Origin: Coenobita brevimanus | Lineage: Eukaryota; Arthropoda; Malacostraca; Decapoda; Coenobitidae | Assembly (NCBI GenBank): GCA_032717465.1 | Contig: CM064666.1 | Span: 4,153,528 to 4,217,527 of the forward strand | Direction of reading: 5' to 3' | Length of the DNA: 64,000 nucleotides | Shown: in pieces, positions 30,641-43,486 of the stretch | Layout: the number at the start of each line of letters is the position of its first letter | How positions within the stretch are numbered: position 1 is the first letter of the stretch | Notes under the pieces: model-generated | Seen by the model: only the letters and a program-made list of their open reading frames with translations | Told to the model about the DNA's origin: nothing | Databases searched by the model: none | Position numbers and translations under genes: made by a program

Positions 30641-31408
30641 TGTTAAGAAGCGAGATTTGCCAGTTAGGTAATCGAGGAGCATCTCGATGTTTCTCGACCT
30701 TTACCGTAGGTTTCAGTACGAGTCAGAGTTGCCAGTTTGCCTGCTGTCTGTGAGCGTAGTTATTTCTTAAGTTATGCGTTAATTTCTTCTGCTGTATTTC
30801 TTTATAATGTTTTATTTAAGTGATTGCATGTTAAATTATGTAATTCAAGTTCGTATGGTAAATGATTTAGAGTGTTACGTAATGTAAGACAACTCTGGCA
30901 TGTATTGATATCCAGGAGTTGGCAACTGTTGTTCTCGTAGAATGTAGAAGTTTCTCGAGTAATGCAAGCTTATATAAGGATGGGGTAGAGACTGTTTCAA
31001 ATTGTCAGTTTTTGATTCAGTTTGAGTGTAGTGCAGTGTCAGTGCAGCGTCAGTGAAGATTGTATATTTTCGGTACTTGTGAAAACAGTGTAGTGTTGTC
31101 AAGCATTAACTGTAATAACAGTGAAGTGTTGACAACCATTCAGCGTAATAACAGTGAAGTGTTGTCAAGCATTAAGTGTAATAGCAGGTAATAAAGTCTG
31201 TATAGCTCCAGTGCTTGTGAGAACAGTGAAGTCGGAAAGCATTAAGTGGAATTATTTGGAAAATAAAGACAGTGAACTTTAAGAAGCCAGTGTTTATTTT
31301 CGCCTCAGCTGATCGTGTGTGCTGTACACCTAAGGCTGACCATAGGAAGAACAACTCAATGGGCAACGTTCTTCCTGTACTGTATTACTGCTGTTGAAGC
31401 CTGTGACA
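30641..31408 (+). repeat. Candidate LTR with TATA box, tandem repeats and polyadenylation signal
   Basis: It starts TGTTAAGAAGCG and ends CCTGTGACA. TATATAAGG lies at 30971, three copies of an about 46-bp unit (CAGTGAAGTGTTGTCAAGCA) at about 31085-31190, and AATAAA near 31262. TGGTGGGGACGTAAC begins five bases beyond the end, where a primer site would sit. Only a short unique stretch follows before an ATT array, so it is a 5' LTR stub or solo LTR. Confidence 0.45.
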
Positions 31409-31480
31409 GTGTATGGTGGGGACGTAACTACAGGATCCGTTCATTTTGAGATGGCTAGTCACATTGATTAAAATATCAAC

Positions 31481-31517
<37 letters not shown>

Positions 31518-31540
31518 TTCAGAGCTCCCTGCCTCAACCG
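31409..31540. repeat. Short tail and (ATT)n microsatellite
   Basis: About 12 ATT units at 31482-31516. Confidence 0.85.
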
Positions 31541-32275
31541 TTTTCTGTACGACCCGCACTTTCTCTTTGTTTTCTGTTTTTCTGCCACACCTCGTTAGTT
31601 TTCTATACTGCTGTTTTTCCCTCTCATACACCTCATTCAGTCATTCTTTCACACTTCATCATTCAACCAACTCTTTCTTATTTCCGTCAAACTTTCTTTT
31701 GCTTCCCTGTTTTAGTACGTCACATTGTTTTACGTGTTCTTGCATTTCCAGCAACATACGTCAACATTCTCATATACTTTCTTAATCCTTCCCCTCATAT
31801 TCCATTCTCCCTTTCTCTTGTGCACACATCATTCCGTCCTTCTCAGTCACTGCTTACTTTTGCATTTCCACAAACACTCTTCATGAACCTCACTTCTACA
31901 TTTTTTACCATTTCCTCTCACTAATATTTCTCTTCCTTTTTTCCAACATACGGAGTTCCTTCTCAGTCCATCTTTCTGCCTCTTCTCGTTCCAAATGCCT
32001 GCTTCTTCACTTTGATTTTCATTTTTTCTCACCCACAACTTTTTTATTGTTTCCGCCTCTGCTTTTCCAACGCATCTCAGACTTTTTTTGTGCTTATATT
32101 TTCATGAACGACTTTTATCATCTTCACTTCCACTATTCTTTCCACCTTCACTCGCAAACACTGCATTCCCTCTTTCCATTTCGTCTCCATCATTTCCGTC
32201 TTCTGTCACCGTTTCTCGTCAGCTTATATAGCAGTTCCCTCTTGTTTGTGTCTCCTTGCTACAGGTTGTTAAAAG
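31541..32275. repeat. Pyrimidine-rich tract
   Basis: About 730 bp with strong C/T bias on the plus strand and recurring TTTGCATTTCCA and TCATTC strings, an old minisatellite-like region. Frames through it are compositional. Confidence 0.6.
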
Positions 32276-32504
32276 CCTTTGTGCGGATGGAGACGAGAAG
32301 TGTGGCGGTGAGAGTTGTGTAAAAGTGTGAGGTCCAATTTTCCGAGATCTGAGTAAGATGTGATAGAGCGCGTGAGGTGTGACTGTGAGGCGTTTGTGAA
32401 CTGTGTCTGTGTGAGGTGTAATGAGGTGTGACTGTGCGTGCGGTTGGAGTGCGAAATTTGGTGGTGTGCTGTATGTGAAATGTGATTGCGAGGTGCGTGA
32501 TACG
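32276..32504. repeat. GT-rich minisatellite-like sequence
   Basis: Degenerate GTGAGGTGTGACTGTG units, continuing into duplication unit A. Confidence 0.55.
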
Positions 32505-32856
32505 TGTGGCAGTGAGAGGTGTGGTAGTATGTTTCCTGGTAACACGGTGTTGTAGAGTGTGGCCTTATTGCGTGTAGTATGTTAGTATGTGGTGTGTGTG
32601 GTGTGCTAGCATTACGAGTATAATGTGGCAGTGTGAGGTGTGGCAATGTGTGGTGTGCCTGAGTTTAATGCTTGGTGCGATGGTGCATTGTGTGCCTGTG
32701 TGAGGGGTGACTATTAAGTGTAGTTGTATATGGGGAGTTAGCCTGGGGTGTGGCAGTGTGTGGCTTGGCAGTACCTGATGTGTATGGAGTGTATCAATGT
32801 AAGGCAGCTGTTCATGCGAGGTGTGGCAATGAGCTTATGGTTCCGTTTGTAGAGGT

Positions 32857-32899
<43 letters not shown>

Positions 32900-33755
32900 A
32901 TCGGGTTCAGTTGTCAGGTGCGTTTGTGCATGGCATGACGATGTGTTGTGTGTGATGTAATAATGTCAGTCATGTGTCAAATGTGGTCATGTGCGAAATG
33001 TATAATTGGATGTATGGCAGTGTGAGATGTAGCAATTCTGTCCTCTCATCTCCTTTTTCCTTACCACCTTTTAGGAAGAATAACTACGTCAACTTTCCTC
33101 GGACAAAAATGGAAATTCATGATCCTTCCATAATGTGAGATACTGATTGAAATGGTGATAAATATCTGTTTGAATAGAGTTAGGTCACAGTCACTTTACC
33201 TCACAATTTGATTGGGTCCTTTAGGTAAGGTATGACAGATATTACTCTTATCAGTGTGAGGATTCGTGAACACAGAGCTAAATCAACTGAGCTCTAAAAA
33301 GTAAATCATTCAAAGCCAACTTAACGAATATAAACAAACTAAACCTAAACGACTCTCATTCTGAAGCCCAGTTACATTGGCTGAACCCAAGTGAGACCGA
33401 TATTAAAACCCATGTAGGCCTATTCACGTCATGAAAGATCTTCAGAAAGGTAGTAGTGATATTCTCCCAAACAATCTGAACCTAAAAAGCTATTGCACTA
33501 ACAGAACACAAACGTCTTTGGCACTCCATATAAACAGCCGTTTTATTTTATTCTGGCATGTTGATATCAGTCATGTATAAATGGTATTTATATTCCTAAA
33601 AAGTTTCCAGGGTTCTGGCCATCCATCATACCACATAAACAAATACGTTTAGGCTAGAATCGCATAACAACAACAACAGCAACAGTAATAATAATTATTA
33701 TAATTAACGCGTTAGCAGAAACAGTTAGTGAACACCGGGTAAACCCAAACCCTTG

Positions 33756-33796
<41 letters not shown>

Positions 33797-34237
33797 ATAA
33801 CCATATCCGCGAGAACTGGATAAAGGAAATCCGCACAACAGAAAAGTGAAAGCCATGTGAACGAAATGAAAAATGCGTGTATATGGACAAAATTGCACTA
33901 CATTTATATTCTCTTTCTATTTAATTAATTCTCACTGCCACCAGACGACCTTACTCAGCAGAGGAAAGACTTTTATTATGAAGAGAACAGTAATTAGCTC
34001 AGCTACCATCCTTGGTTCCATTAGGAAGATGGTGTACTGTCAACATTATATAACCTTTTAATGATGTAACCACTTGGGTCTCAGTCTCACTCTCTACCTT
34101 TACCTTCCTCTTTCCATCATCGTCTCTCTCATTTCAGGTCACTCTATACCTCTCTGATGATCTTACTGGTACTGCTTCCCCCAGCACTCTCTCTCTCTCT
34201 CTCTCTGACACCGAGTTTCTTTGCCCAGTCGCCTTGC
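32505..34237 (+). repeat. Segmental duplication unit A, copy 1
   Basis: A 1.73-kb stretch matches 43487-45291 in direct orientation with roughly 10% differences by eye. Anchors include TAGAGTGTGGCCTTATTGCG (32553), GACAAAAATGGAAATTCATG (33102), TTCTGGCATGTTGATATCAG (33551) and CCAGACGACCTTACTCAGC (33941). Contents: GTGTGG minisatellite, (TG)n(AG)n at 32858-32899, a CA array at 33760-33791 and a CT array at 34187-34206. No gene. Confidence 0.85.
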
Positions 34238-35400
34238 TGGTGTCTTGTCTCTTCTATTGTACGTAACATAGGTATTGATCTGCCGTCCAGACCCCCACTA
34301 TTGTTTCCCCGCCCCTTCACCCACCCCCTCCCATGGTGGAGTACTTGACAACAGTGCTATACGCCCGTAGTCTTGAAATTGAGGGTAGTTAGTACCTTCC
34401 AACACCCTACTCGAAGTGAAGTTCACGCTTTCAACGTAAGTGGTTATCTTGAAAGCGGGAGAGCGCACCCCTTCGTGTGGGTAGGCACGGCAAACAATTG
34501 GTAACACTGATTAATTTTAAAATTTAAAATCTTAACATAAACACAGTACATATGACAGTTTCTAAGATTGACATACAATATAATCTCTTTATGTTAGCGG
34601 TTCTTACCTCATCTATTCTTAAAGCCTGGCATTTATTCTTGAATACTCTGTGTAAGAGTATGCATACAGGCTTTGGCGTGTACAGTAAGAAAAATTCGGT
34701 GTCAGACAGCTTCAAAGGGGTTCATGCGGTCACTAATAACCCTACGAATAGGCCTTGGCTGGTCATATCGATTCTGAATATATTTCTGCCCCAAATGCTT
34801 TATTTTTGCCATTCCTCCTACCTACAGTAGAACCCTGAAATCCCAACTGTTCCCCCAGACACGGGGAGGTGGGGGATTTGAAAACCACTGACAAGCACCG
34901 AAAATATAAGTCAAATTCTTTCAAATCACACCAAATTACACCAGAATAATATATTGCCAAACCTAAACAAAATAGTGCAGACTTGCACAAGTTTACCGAA
35001 CGTAAACATGAGACTTCGTATTTCAATCTAACTGGCTGTGCACCAGTTTCTGTTTAGGTAGTACTCGGCCATTCTTTACTTTAGGAAATATTTCACGTAC
35101 TAATCAGACTAGTAATAAAAGTACCCTGTACCATATCTGAGTAACAGCTTGGTAGAGATATTGAGAAATAAAATGGAAGTGGATACAGTATCTCATCTTT
35201 GTTTTCGTCTCATCGTAAATTAAAAGACTTCACCGCATCTCTGGGGATAGTTAAAACGATAAAAATATCAGAAGCTTATTTTATTCTTTACACGATGTTT
35301 TTATCATTAAATTAAAATTCCCATCACACACACCATAGGTTCCTTCAAATTCTACTTAGTTTTCTTTGCACAAGGCTGCTATAATAATGACGAAGGGGCA
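34238..35400. other. Unassigned, with relative of the 20.4-kb hairpin arm
   Basis: No gene. TAAGTCAAATTCTTTCAAAT, then CACACCAAATTACACCAG (about 34909-34947), resembles the right arm of the hairpin at 20.5 kb. A GTTCCCCCAGACACGGGG string precedes it. Confidence 0.45.
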
Positions 35401-35679
35401 TGCGAAGGGGTGCAAAGACTCCCCGCGGATTCCAGTACTACGCTGCGGTAATCCCTTGCCATTCACCGCGGAATGCTCTCTCTTTCATGTATTAAGATTG
35501 CCAAAAGATACGGACAGGGAAAGGTGAGCGTCTGCCCACAGTTTAAGACTACGGCCGATAGTCTATATGACTGACCTGTGTACCTGAGATGTATGGGGCA
35601 AGTTGGTTGTGTTTGTTTCGCGGCTGCTGATTGGCCGCCGATGATGTCATGGAAGTAAATGCAGGCATGTATTGTAATG
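35401..35679. promoter_or_regulatory. GC-rich patch with CCAAT and CRE-like sites
   Basis: A locally CpG-rich stretch. CTGATTGGCCGCC holds an inverted CCAAT (near 35628) and GATGATGTCATGG a CRE/ATF-like core (near 35641). It could be a promoter, but no downstream gene is visible. Confidence 0.2.
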
Positions 35680-35845
35680 CAACATGCGGACGCAGGTGTA
35701 CACCGTGGGTGGATATTATAGTGCAACATGCGGACGTACGCGTACACCGAGGGTGGATGCAGTGCAACATGCGGACGTACGCGTACACCGAGGGTGGATG
35801 CAGTGCAACATGCGGACGTACGTGTACGCCGTGGGTGGATAATTT
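35680..35845. repeat. 41-bp tandem repeat, four units
   Basis: Units begin GCAACATGCGGACG at about 35680, 35723, 35764 and 35805 and end GGGTGGAT. The two middle units look identical and contain GTACGCGTAC, a palindrome rich in CpG. Confidence 0.85.
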
Positions 35846-37719
35846 GGTTCGAATATCATTCATCGTTTTATAAAACTGTATAATCAGTTTTAATTTTCTT
35901 TGATAACAGTAAACTTTTAAAGACAATTTTGACCTCTTTAGCATCGGAAACTATTTCAAATTTAATCTGGCTGCTTGTATTAATGCAGTTTAAAAACAAA
36001 CATATATGTGTTACAATAGAAGAGCTGTAGATTTAAATCATCAGCGGCCAGTCAGCTTGTTGGGAGGATGTTGGGTTAGGCAAGGATGAAGTAATTTTGT
36101 TTTTAGATTCTTCGGTCAAAATATCAAGGGAAAATATGTGAGCATTGGGTGCTTCATTCTGTAAATATTTCTTTTTCTTTCTATTTTATTTATTTATTTT
36201 TTTCACTGTTTTATTTAACTTTGGGGAGAATTTCCGAGACTCTGTTACACGAGGCTTTCATTTACCTCAACACTGATGTGGTACTTATGCTAAATAGAAC
36301 TGTCTGGTAGGAGCAAGAAGACAATACGTGCAACATCCTCGACCAACATGTGTTCAATCCATCAGTATGATGTTGTCTTATTGTTTGCCGATATTATTCC
36401 TACTGCCTCCAGACGACTTTATTCGTCTTAGGGCGTGGACACACTTGCTCAAAGCCTGCGATCGAAAAAACGAAACAGGACGCAGTGTGCTGTCCAAGGT
36501 TAGGGCTCCGTTAGTGCAGCAGCATTAACCTTGTACTCGTACTTCGTTTTATCCTGTTAGTCATATGGTTTGAGCAAAAGTGTATGCGTTCAGAGGAGCG
36601 ACCAGTTCCACGCAGTGGGTTGAGATACATTTATCTTGCCGCAACCACTGGGACAGTCAAATCAGGTATGTGTCTTTAACTCTCCCTCTGATTTACTGGG
36701 TATCTGTACCTTTCGGAAGGACCAAAGTGGCTAGTTTGACGGTAGAGATTTTTGTGTCAAACTTTCATTTCTATCTATTTTTGGTGCAGCTGTGGTTGAT
36801 GCAAGTATCAAAGATGTCCTTTGAGTTGTTTTAACTTCAAATGCGGCGACGTACATTATTTCATTTCGACGATTTCGTAGCAGTTAAGGGAGGTCACAAG
36901 TAACGAAAACTTAAAGAATGGCTACAGTACGTGTAACCTGTCCAGTTCGACAAATCTCTCAAAAGCTTAAATGAAAATTGGCTGGTGGTAGAAGCTACTG
37001 AATATAAAATATATTGTCTAGCTAAAGTCGTTGTCTCCAGTGCAGAGACGCCTTGTTTCAACTGGTGCTACATTTAGACAAATTTATTCATCCTTAGAGA
37101 AACAGTTGGTGAACACGTTGTGTTCCAGCCGTTTAATCTCTTCATTACGATAACATATTTTTAATTTTACCCAGCTTACCAAGAGGCAGTTGAGTTACGA
37201 CGGACCTGTAATAGTAAAAAGTTCCTGAAATTATATATAACCTTTACAGCTCTATAAAACGTAGGAAAACTTCTAGAGATGGTGATAACAAAATCGAAAA
37301 AAAGGTAATCATAGTAAAGGACTTAATAACCTCAATAACTAGTTCACATTGCCCTCAACCCACACGATGCTGCTTATGGAAGGTATCTGGCAGTTTATAA
37401 ATAAATCATTTCAGTGCAATTACCAATTTTTATAGTTAATTCTCTCATGTCAACGGTTTTAATCAGCATACGGGAACCCTAATTGGGAAAAGGGTTAATG
37501 AACGTTGTTATGTGGTCCATCCAGTTCTAAAGGGTTAAAGAAAGCTGTATAAATTCTCTCATTTGGAAAATTATAACAAAAGTTTAATAAGGTCGTCAGG
37601 AAAAAATCTGAATAAAATATAATGTTAAAGAAGGCTTTTTCATTCTTGTTACCCCGAGATAACTCATTCAGTTCATGGTAGGCCACTTAGAGTAAACTGG
37701 CCAAGTTCTGTTATCCGAA

Positions 37720-37721
<2 letters not shown>

Positions 37722-37782
<61 letters not shown>

Positions 37783-37871
37783 TCTCAGTGTGTGTATGTC
37801 TGTGTGTGTGTATGTCTGTGTGTATGTACGGTATGTGTCTGCAGTATGTATGTATGTATGTATGTGTTTCT

Positions 37872-37959
<88 letters not shown>
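37722..37959. repeat. (GT)n, GTATGT-rich and (TA)n arrays
   Basis: GT array at 37722-37778, degenerate GTATGTCT repeats, then a TA array of about 84 bp (37875-37959). The other arm has the CA counterpart (47.76-48.10 kb) but not the TA array. Confidence 0.9.
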
Positions 37960-37962
<3 letters not shown>

Positions 37963-39020
37963 ACATAGCCAATGATTTCATCATCCTTCGTATGATTCTA
38001 ACGTACAGTATGCTGCCTGTTTGATCACGATTCGCCTCATGGCTTCCATAGTGACCAGACTTGCGTGTTCTGCCTCACTCCCCCCTTCTCCCCATTGTAG
38101 TAGAGTAAGTCGTTCTTTCCGTTGTTCAGAGCAGGATTGTCAACTCTTTGTCCTCTATGGCTTCATTTGCGCGTCCTTCTTACAAGTTGAATCAAGCTCT
38201 GCCGGCCCCTATATAATGAGCTCAGTCTCTGCATTAAGGGCCACTTAGATCTACTCCTCATTTTGTTCACATCTCTGTCCTCCCCTGTACAGTTGTTATT
38301 ATTCTTGTGAGTGCTCAGGAAGTCTCCAACCATCTAGCTGCTGTGTAATTTGAGTATAAGTGTTATTACATTTTTTTCTTGTACTGTATAGCATAAGGTG
38401 TTAGTTCGTGGGCCTGGTAAGGTTTTTGTGATTCTCCCGCATTTGGTCTGATCAGCTAGTCAGGTCAGGTGCGGGTAAGGGGATGGGTCTGTTATGATGT
38501 GGCAGGGGTAAACCAGTTCTGCTGTCGGGCCCTGCTGTGGATGTCACTGCTTGCATTGCGCAGTTGACCCTTGTGCGGTGTGATGCGGTGAGGATCTGTC
38601 CGTTCTCCCCTTTGGGGCTAAGATGCGAATGAATGTGTTTGAATGGATGAGTAAATGGAGAGTGAGTCGTCTTGTCTCGGCTACCTCCCTTTCCTTGGGG
38701 GAAGCAGCCTTGGTATATAGATAGATAGATAGTGTTTTGTCAGCCATTATTAATAATATTTTGTATCTGTAATAATATATCTTGCATTAACCGAGCATTA
38801 TCCGGTTTTCTCATTTTATCAGGGCTGACTTAGATAAATTTACTCTTGCTAATTTCGTGTTAATAGAGGCTATTGCAGTTAACCATATATTTAACCTGTT
38901 TTTTGCCATTACATTATCCTTATGAGTCCTGACTGTTTAGTTGTTAGTTTGAGCATTAAACTTTAACTTGTAATTTTACCTAACTCTTTTGTTTTGAACC
39001 TGGAACTTTGCGGGACAGTA
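37959..39020 (+). mobile_element. Arm-specific insertion: LTR-like pieces with a LINE 3' end inside
   Basis: It starts TGTTACATAGCC. CCCCTATATAATGAG near 38210 looks like an LTR promoter, and TGGAACTTTGCGGGACAG (38999) resembles a primer site at the far end. Inside, about 38430-38732 is a LINE 3' region that ends GGTATATAGATAGATAGATA, that is, with the (ATAG)n tail of the LINE at 63.2 kb. The whole lies between two TA arrays and is absent from the right arm. The LTR reading is tentative. Confidence 0.4.
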
Positions 39021-39024
<4 letters not shown>

Positions 39025-39109
<85 letters not shown>

Positions 39110-39460
39110 ATTTATGTGTGTATGTATATAAATGTGTGTGTATGAATGTATGTGTGTATATATATGTGTATGTATATATGTCTGTATATGGGTATGTATG
39201 TGTGTATGTGTATATGTATGTGTGTCTGTCTGTGTTTGTGTATGTTTATGTGTATATGTGCATATGTGTATATATGTATATGTTTATGTGCATGTGTGTA
39301 TATATGCTATGTGTATATATGTTTATGTGTATGTATATTTGTTTATATGTGTATATGTATGTGTGTCTGTGTGTATGTGTGTGTGCATGTGTGTCTGCGT
39401 GACTGTGTCATTGTCTGCGTATGTGTATGTGTATGTGTGTGTGTATATGTGTGCGTGTGG
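39025..39460. repeat. (TA)n followed by degenerate GTATAT repeats
   Basis: TA array at 39025-39095, then about 350 bp of GTGTATATGT-type units. Every long frame here is simple-sequence. Confidence 0.9.
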
Positions 39461-39499
39461 CTTTCAATCTGGGTTTTACAGGATGTTAGGCCTACGTGG

Positions 39500-40240
39500 C
39501 CATAATTCTGAGTATTTGCTCCCCCCCCCTTTCCATTCCCTCCCCACTTAATTTCTCTCCCATTTCCCTTCCATCCTTTTCCCCAACACTCTCTATAGCC
39601 TATTCCATTCCCTCCCCTTCTCCTTTCTCACCCCACTTTCTTCCCCTTCACCATACATCTTCCCATCCTGCTTCACCTCACACTCATTTCGTGTATACCT
39701 TGGCACCCCTCCTGCCTCTCGCCTGGTATCCTGGTTGTTCTCCCATCCCCATATTCATTATTTATTTACTTGTATTCCCTTCCTCCGCTCCGTTCCCACC
39801 CCATTTGTTTTTCTTTCCACACAGACTTCCAGCTTTTCAATTTCATCTCGCTATCCTTTCATTCCTTTATATTTCCAATACCTTCACCCCTTGCTCCATC
39901 TGGTTTTTCCAGTGCCTTTCCCCTTCCCTCTCCACTCACCTCGCCAGTTTCTTTAAGCCTCCACTTTTTTCCCACTTCCTTTCCCCTGCTTTTCTTTTTT
40001 CTTTCCCTGTACTTTTTCCCCTTCCGATTCCACATTTCATTTTTGTCTTTTGATGCCGTTGGTTTTGGCTGCCTCCTTCCCTTTCTATCTCTTTCTGGAT
40101 TCGTCTCTTATCAGTCTCTATACATCCACCGTCATGTTTTCTATTTCCTCCCTTCTTCCTTGTCGTTTTGTACCCCTCCCTCCCTACCCTTGTCCTCATT
40201 TCTTCTCGTCTCCCGATAACCTTGTGTGCGTGTGTGTGTC
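39500..40240. repeat. About 740-bp pyrimidine-rich tract (left arm)
   Basis: Strong C/T bias on the plus strand. Its inverted copy at 45.82-46.54 kb is purine-rich. Potential for triplex/H-DNA. Predicted proteins are Pro/Ser/Phe/Leu-rich with no family. Confidence 0.75.
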
Positions 40241-40439
40241 TGTGTCTGTGTGTGCCTTTTTTAACCTTGAAAGCTTTATTCAACATCATTACCGGTATGT
40301 AAAAACAGGGCGTGGTTTATAATATTATTCGCGTCAAGATAATGTCATATATTTTCCTGTTTTCTTGGTATCAGTGCTTGTGCTATATTTTCTGGTGCTG
40401 TGAAGCATGTCCGGTCTGTCTGGCCAAGTAGACCCAACA

Positions 40440-40725
40440 ACCGCAGGTAATCAAATGTTCCTGCAGGGCTGTCCAGTGAGGTGAATTGGTGTTCCATTTG
40501 GGATAAACGACGACTAGCCACTTCAAGTCGGGAGGAAGAGTGTGGAAGTTTCGTTCCCGGGTGGACGCCTCATTTGCGTTTCTCTACCCAGTTACCAGGG
40601 ACACATCACCCCGTAATTAACTTATATGGTTACCACCCAGCAATGTTCGGCTTCCTGGGTTACAGGAAACAGTTAGGCTTGCCATTCATTGTAGAGCCAT
40701 GGAAGTGGAAAGAAGAGCGGCAAAA
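40440..40725 (-). repeat. Dispersed repeat family R1, copy 2 (inside arm B)
   Basis: On the complement it reads CAGGAAGCCGAACATTGC and GGTGGTAACCATATAAG, as at 3.7, 45.35 and 53.9 kb. GGACGCCTCATTTGCG is shared with 45.43 and 54.0 kb. Confidence 0.65.
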
Positions 40726-40881
40726 AGTGACAGAAGGATGGGAGAAATAGGAAGGGCAGACTTAGAGAAAGAGTAATAAAAGTGCCAAAAGACGTAGGCA
40801 GCACTACTTTATTTCAGTGGGTTATGTAACAGAGCTGAGGGTCTGTATCCGCTTACACCCACCATATTCCAGGCCCCTTAT

Positions 40882-40994
<113 letters not shown>

Positions 40995-41833
40995 GTATAT
41001 TGCTTGGAACTGTACTCAGTTAATTTTTCGACGTACATGTGCAGCCTCTAAAGTGTCAGCTTCTTTCTCCATCGATACATTGTGACACAAATGACGAACC
41101 CTTCTGAACAATAACTCTATACCCCTGGATTATTGTGGCAGGTGTATTGTCCTTGTATGGAAGCTTTGCCAGACTTTAGTTACACATGCTTTAAAGTTTA
41201 AGTCATAATGTTCAGTTTTAGCATAGTACTGTTGTAGATTAGTGAAATACATCAATAAGCCCAGTACTTTTTCAGGAAGTCATGATAAGGACTTGTGATT
41301 AGTGTGAGGACTTGGTGACTGTAAAACTCATGTGTGAGTTTGACTCTGTTTTAACAAATGTCCCAGAAAAACATCCACTGGATTCCTTTACGTATGTGGA
41401 AGCAATATTGCTATATTGTAAATCTCAATGGTGTTACTGGATTTTGCATCTTAATACATATACTTCTTGTAAAGTCAATATTCGATCCTTTTTATGTATT
41501 GTGTATTGCACTCAAAGCAGTTCAACAATAAATTTGGTTCATGCAAACATAGCGACGTTACTAATACCTGACATTCCAACTGCTGGAACGGACAGTATCT
41601 ATGAAGCATGAATCACCTGGGTTAGAAGTAATGGTAGTGATGCTGCATATGGTATTAAAAAAAACTTGATCCATTGTTTAATGTAAGAACAGGTGGTATA
41701 ATGCATGTATGGTGATTATCAGATGCACGACAACAGGAAGCTATGTTCAGACCACTTTCAGAAAGACAAACCTTATTGAACCTAGCGAGCATGTCATGTT
41801 GCACATATTTACAGCAGGGGTCAAAGGGGGGCT

Positions 41834-41836
<3 letters not shown>

Positions 41837-41908
<72 letters not shown>
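41837..41908. repeat. (TA)n microsatellite
   Basis: About 36 TA units. Confidence 0.92.
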
Positions 41909-41910
<2 letters not shown>

Positions 41911-42655
41911 AGATTATGTACACAGAAAAATAAGATTCTTTCAGTTCACCTCCTTTGGCAGCTTTTGCTGTGTTGATGAAAACCTCTTCTCCATATTCAC
42001 ATTTCCTCCTTTCTTCCCCTGTCCTGGTTGCAGGAATGTGTTGGTCTTTTTTCATTGAAAAGGGATTTTCTTTCTCAGACATTTAACTCCCTTTGAACAG
42101 ATTCGGTGCCACTACCTTCTCTCTCCCTCGTCCTGACGTTCACATGCCTGTAATTAGTAGTTCTTCAGGACATATTTTGTCTCCCCTCTACGACACATGT
42201 ACTAAGAATACCTACAATCCTGATGTGATCCCTCTTTTTTGTTGTTTTTTTAAGAAATGTGCGTCCGTGCAGACACCTTGCACAGGCAAACTTCTTCACC
42301 TTTGTTTTTCTGCTTATACAGGGAGAAGACACAATTTGTTCATCGGACGAGAAGAAAAAAGACACTGTGTAGAGAGAGAAAGAGGGAAGTTAGGGGGCAT
42401 AGAGGTAAGGAAAGTGAAGTGAGGGCAATTCGTGGATTGCCTGTGGATGACAGCTGCATAAAAATAACATTTTGCATGAGCATTGCCATGAAAGATTATA
42501 GATCTAGCCGTGGGATTTTTTTTTGTTTGCATGCAGGATCTCTTAAATTACACTTTATTAATTCATCGTAGCTTTCACTTCGAGGGAGAAAATCGTTTGC
42601 TGCGACTGAAAGTAACCACATTTTGAACAAAAGATACGAAATATTAAAACTCGGT

Positions 42656-43250
42656 GTGTAGGGTGGGAGAGAAAGGGGAAGTATGTTGGGTGAATTCTGA
42701 CGAGCAGGAGGGGGAAGGAAGATGTCGTAATGTGAGAAGGGCACAGAGGCGCTACGATGTGAAGAGGAGGAGGACGAGGAGGAGGAGAAGAGGGAGGAAG
42801 AGAAGAAATGTGGTGTGAAGAGAAAGTAAGAGGAGGATGTGAAGGAAGAAGAGAAGGTGACGGAGATGAGGGGCAGACGATTGACGAGAAGAGGTGAGAG
42901 AGGTTTAGAAAAGAAAGAGGAGGGAAAAAGTGGGCGTAGGGTGAGCAGGGAGGAAGGCTGTAGGATGGTTACGACAAGCGGGTGAAAAGATGGAGGGAAA
43001 ATAAGGATGTGAGAGAGTGTAAACTGAGAAGAAGAAAAGAAAAAGGGAGATTTATCGAGAAAAAGAAGGAGAGGAGGTAGAGAAAGGCGTTCTAGAATTA
43101 AAAGAAAGACCGTTGAAGGACCCTGGATATGAAAGAGCTGAGATTTAAAGGAGAGAGGAACTGGGGAGCAAGAGGATTGTACAAGGAAGTCTCATATGGC
43201 AGGGCAGAAGGCGAGTGCAAGGGAATATTGTTACTTACCACAAAGAATGA
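42656..43250. repeat. Purine-rich tract
   Basis: About 590 bp with strong G/A bias, including GAGGAGGAGGACGAGGAGGA near 42765. No homologous arm in the window. Confidence 0.7.
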
Positions 43251-43486
43251 CTAAATATTTTTCCTTACCTGAACGAGAACGTTTAAAACTTGGAAATTAA
43301 ATAAAGCTTCATTAACGCGTTCACAACTTGGAGACTGGCTTTAAATAAAAAAAAAAAATAGGGGAAGCATAGAAAAGACGTGATTTGATTGATGAGGTTA
43401 AAACTAACAGGACTTAAGTGTAATGATGCAACTCTAACCATTATTTAGAGATTAGATGGGAACATGTGACTGGCATGCATGTAACA
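43251..43486. other. Unassigned
   Basis: Nothing recognised before duplication unit A copy 2. Confidence 0.4.

Larger units (their letters stand above)
36050..40712 (+). repeat. Segmental duplication unit B, left (plus) arm
   Basis: It pairs as an inverted copy with 45296-49905. Anchors on the complement include GGCAAGGATGAAG near 36077 with 49870, CTCCAGACGACTTTATTCG near 36408 with 49538, GGCCAAGTTCTGTTATCCG near 37699 with 48113, GTTGGTTTTGGCTGCCTCC near 40058 with 45965, and GAGCCATGGAAGTGG near 40691 with 45309. About 1 kb at 37.96-39.02 kb is present only in this arm. No gene; CT-rich frames are shared with the other arm because of composition. Confidence 0.9.

Noticed and set aside
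39496..40219. Pro/Ser/Phe-rich frames of 149-185 codons, conserved in the inverted copy at 45.7-46.5 kb (277 codons)
   Set aside because: They come from a C/T-rich tract; overlapping frames are open at once, and conservation is explained by the DNA duplication.
41312..41611. 99-codon frame in the spacer between inverted arms
   Set aside because: No recognised motif, ordinary length for AT-rich non-coding DNA, no splice or promoter support.
42257..42571. 104-codon frame near 42.3-42.6 kb
   Set aside because: Overlaps other frames on both strands; purine-rich composition and no motif.
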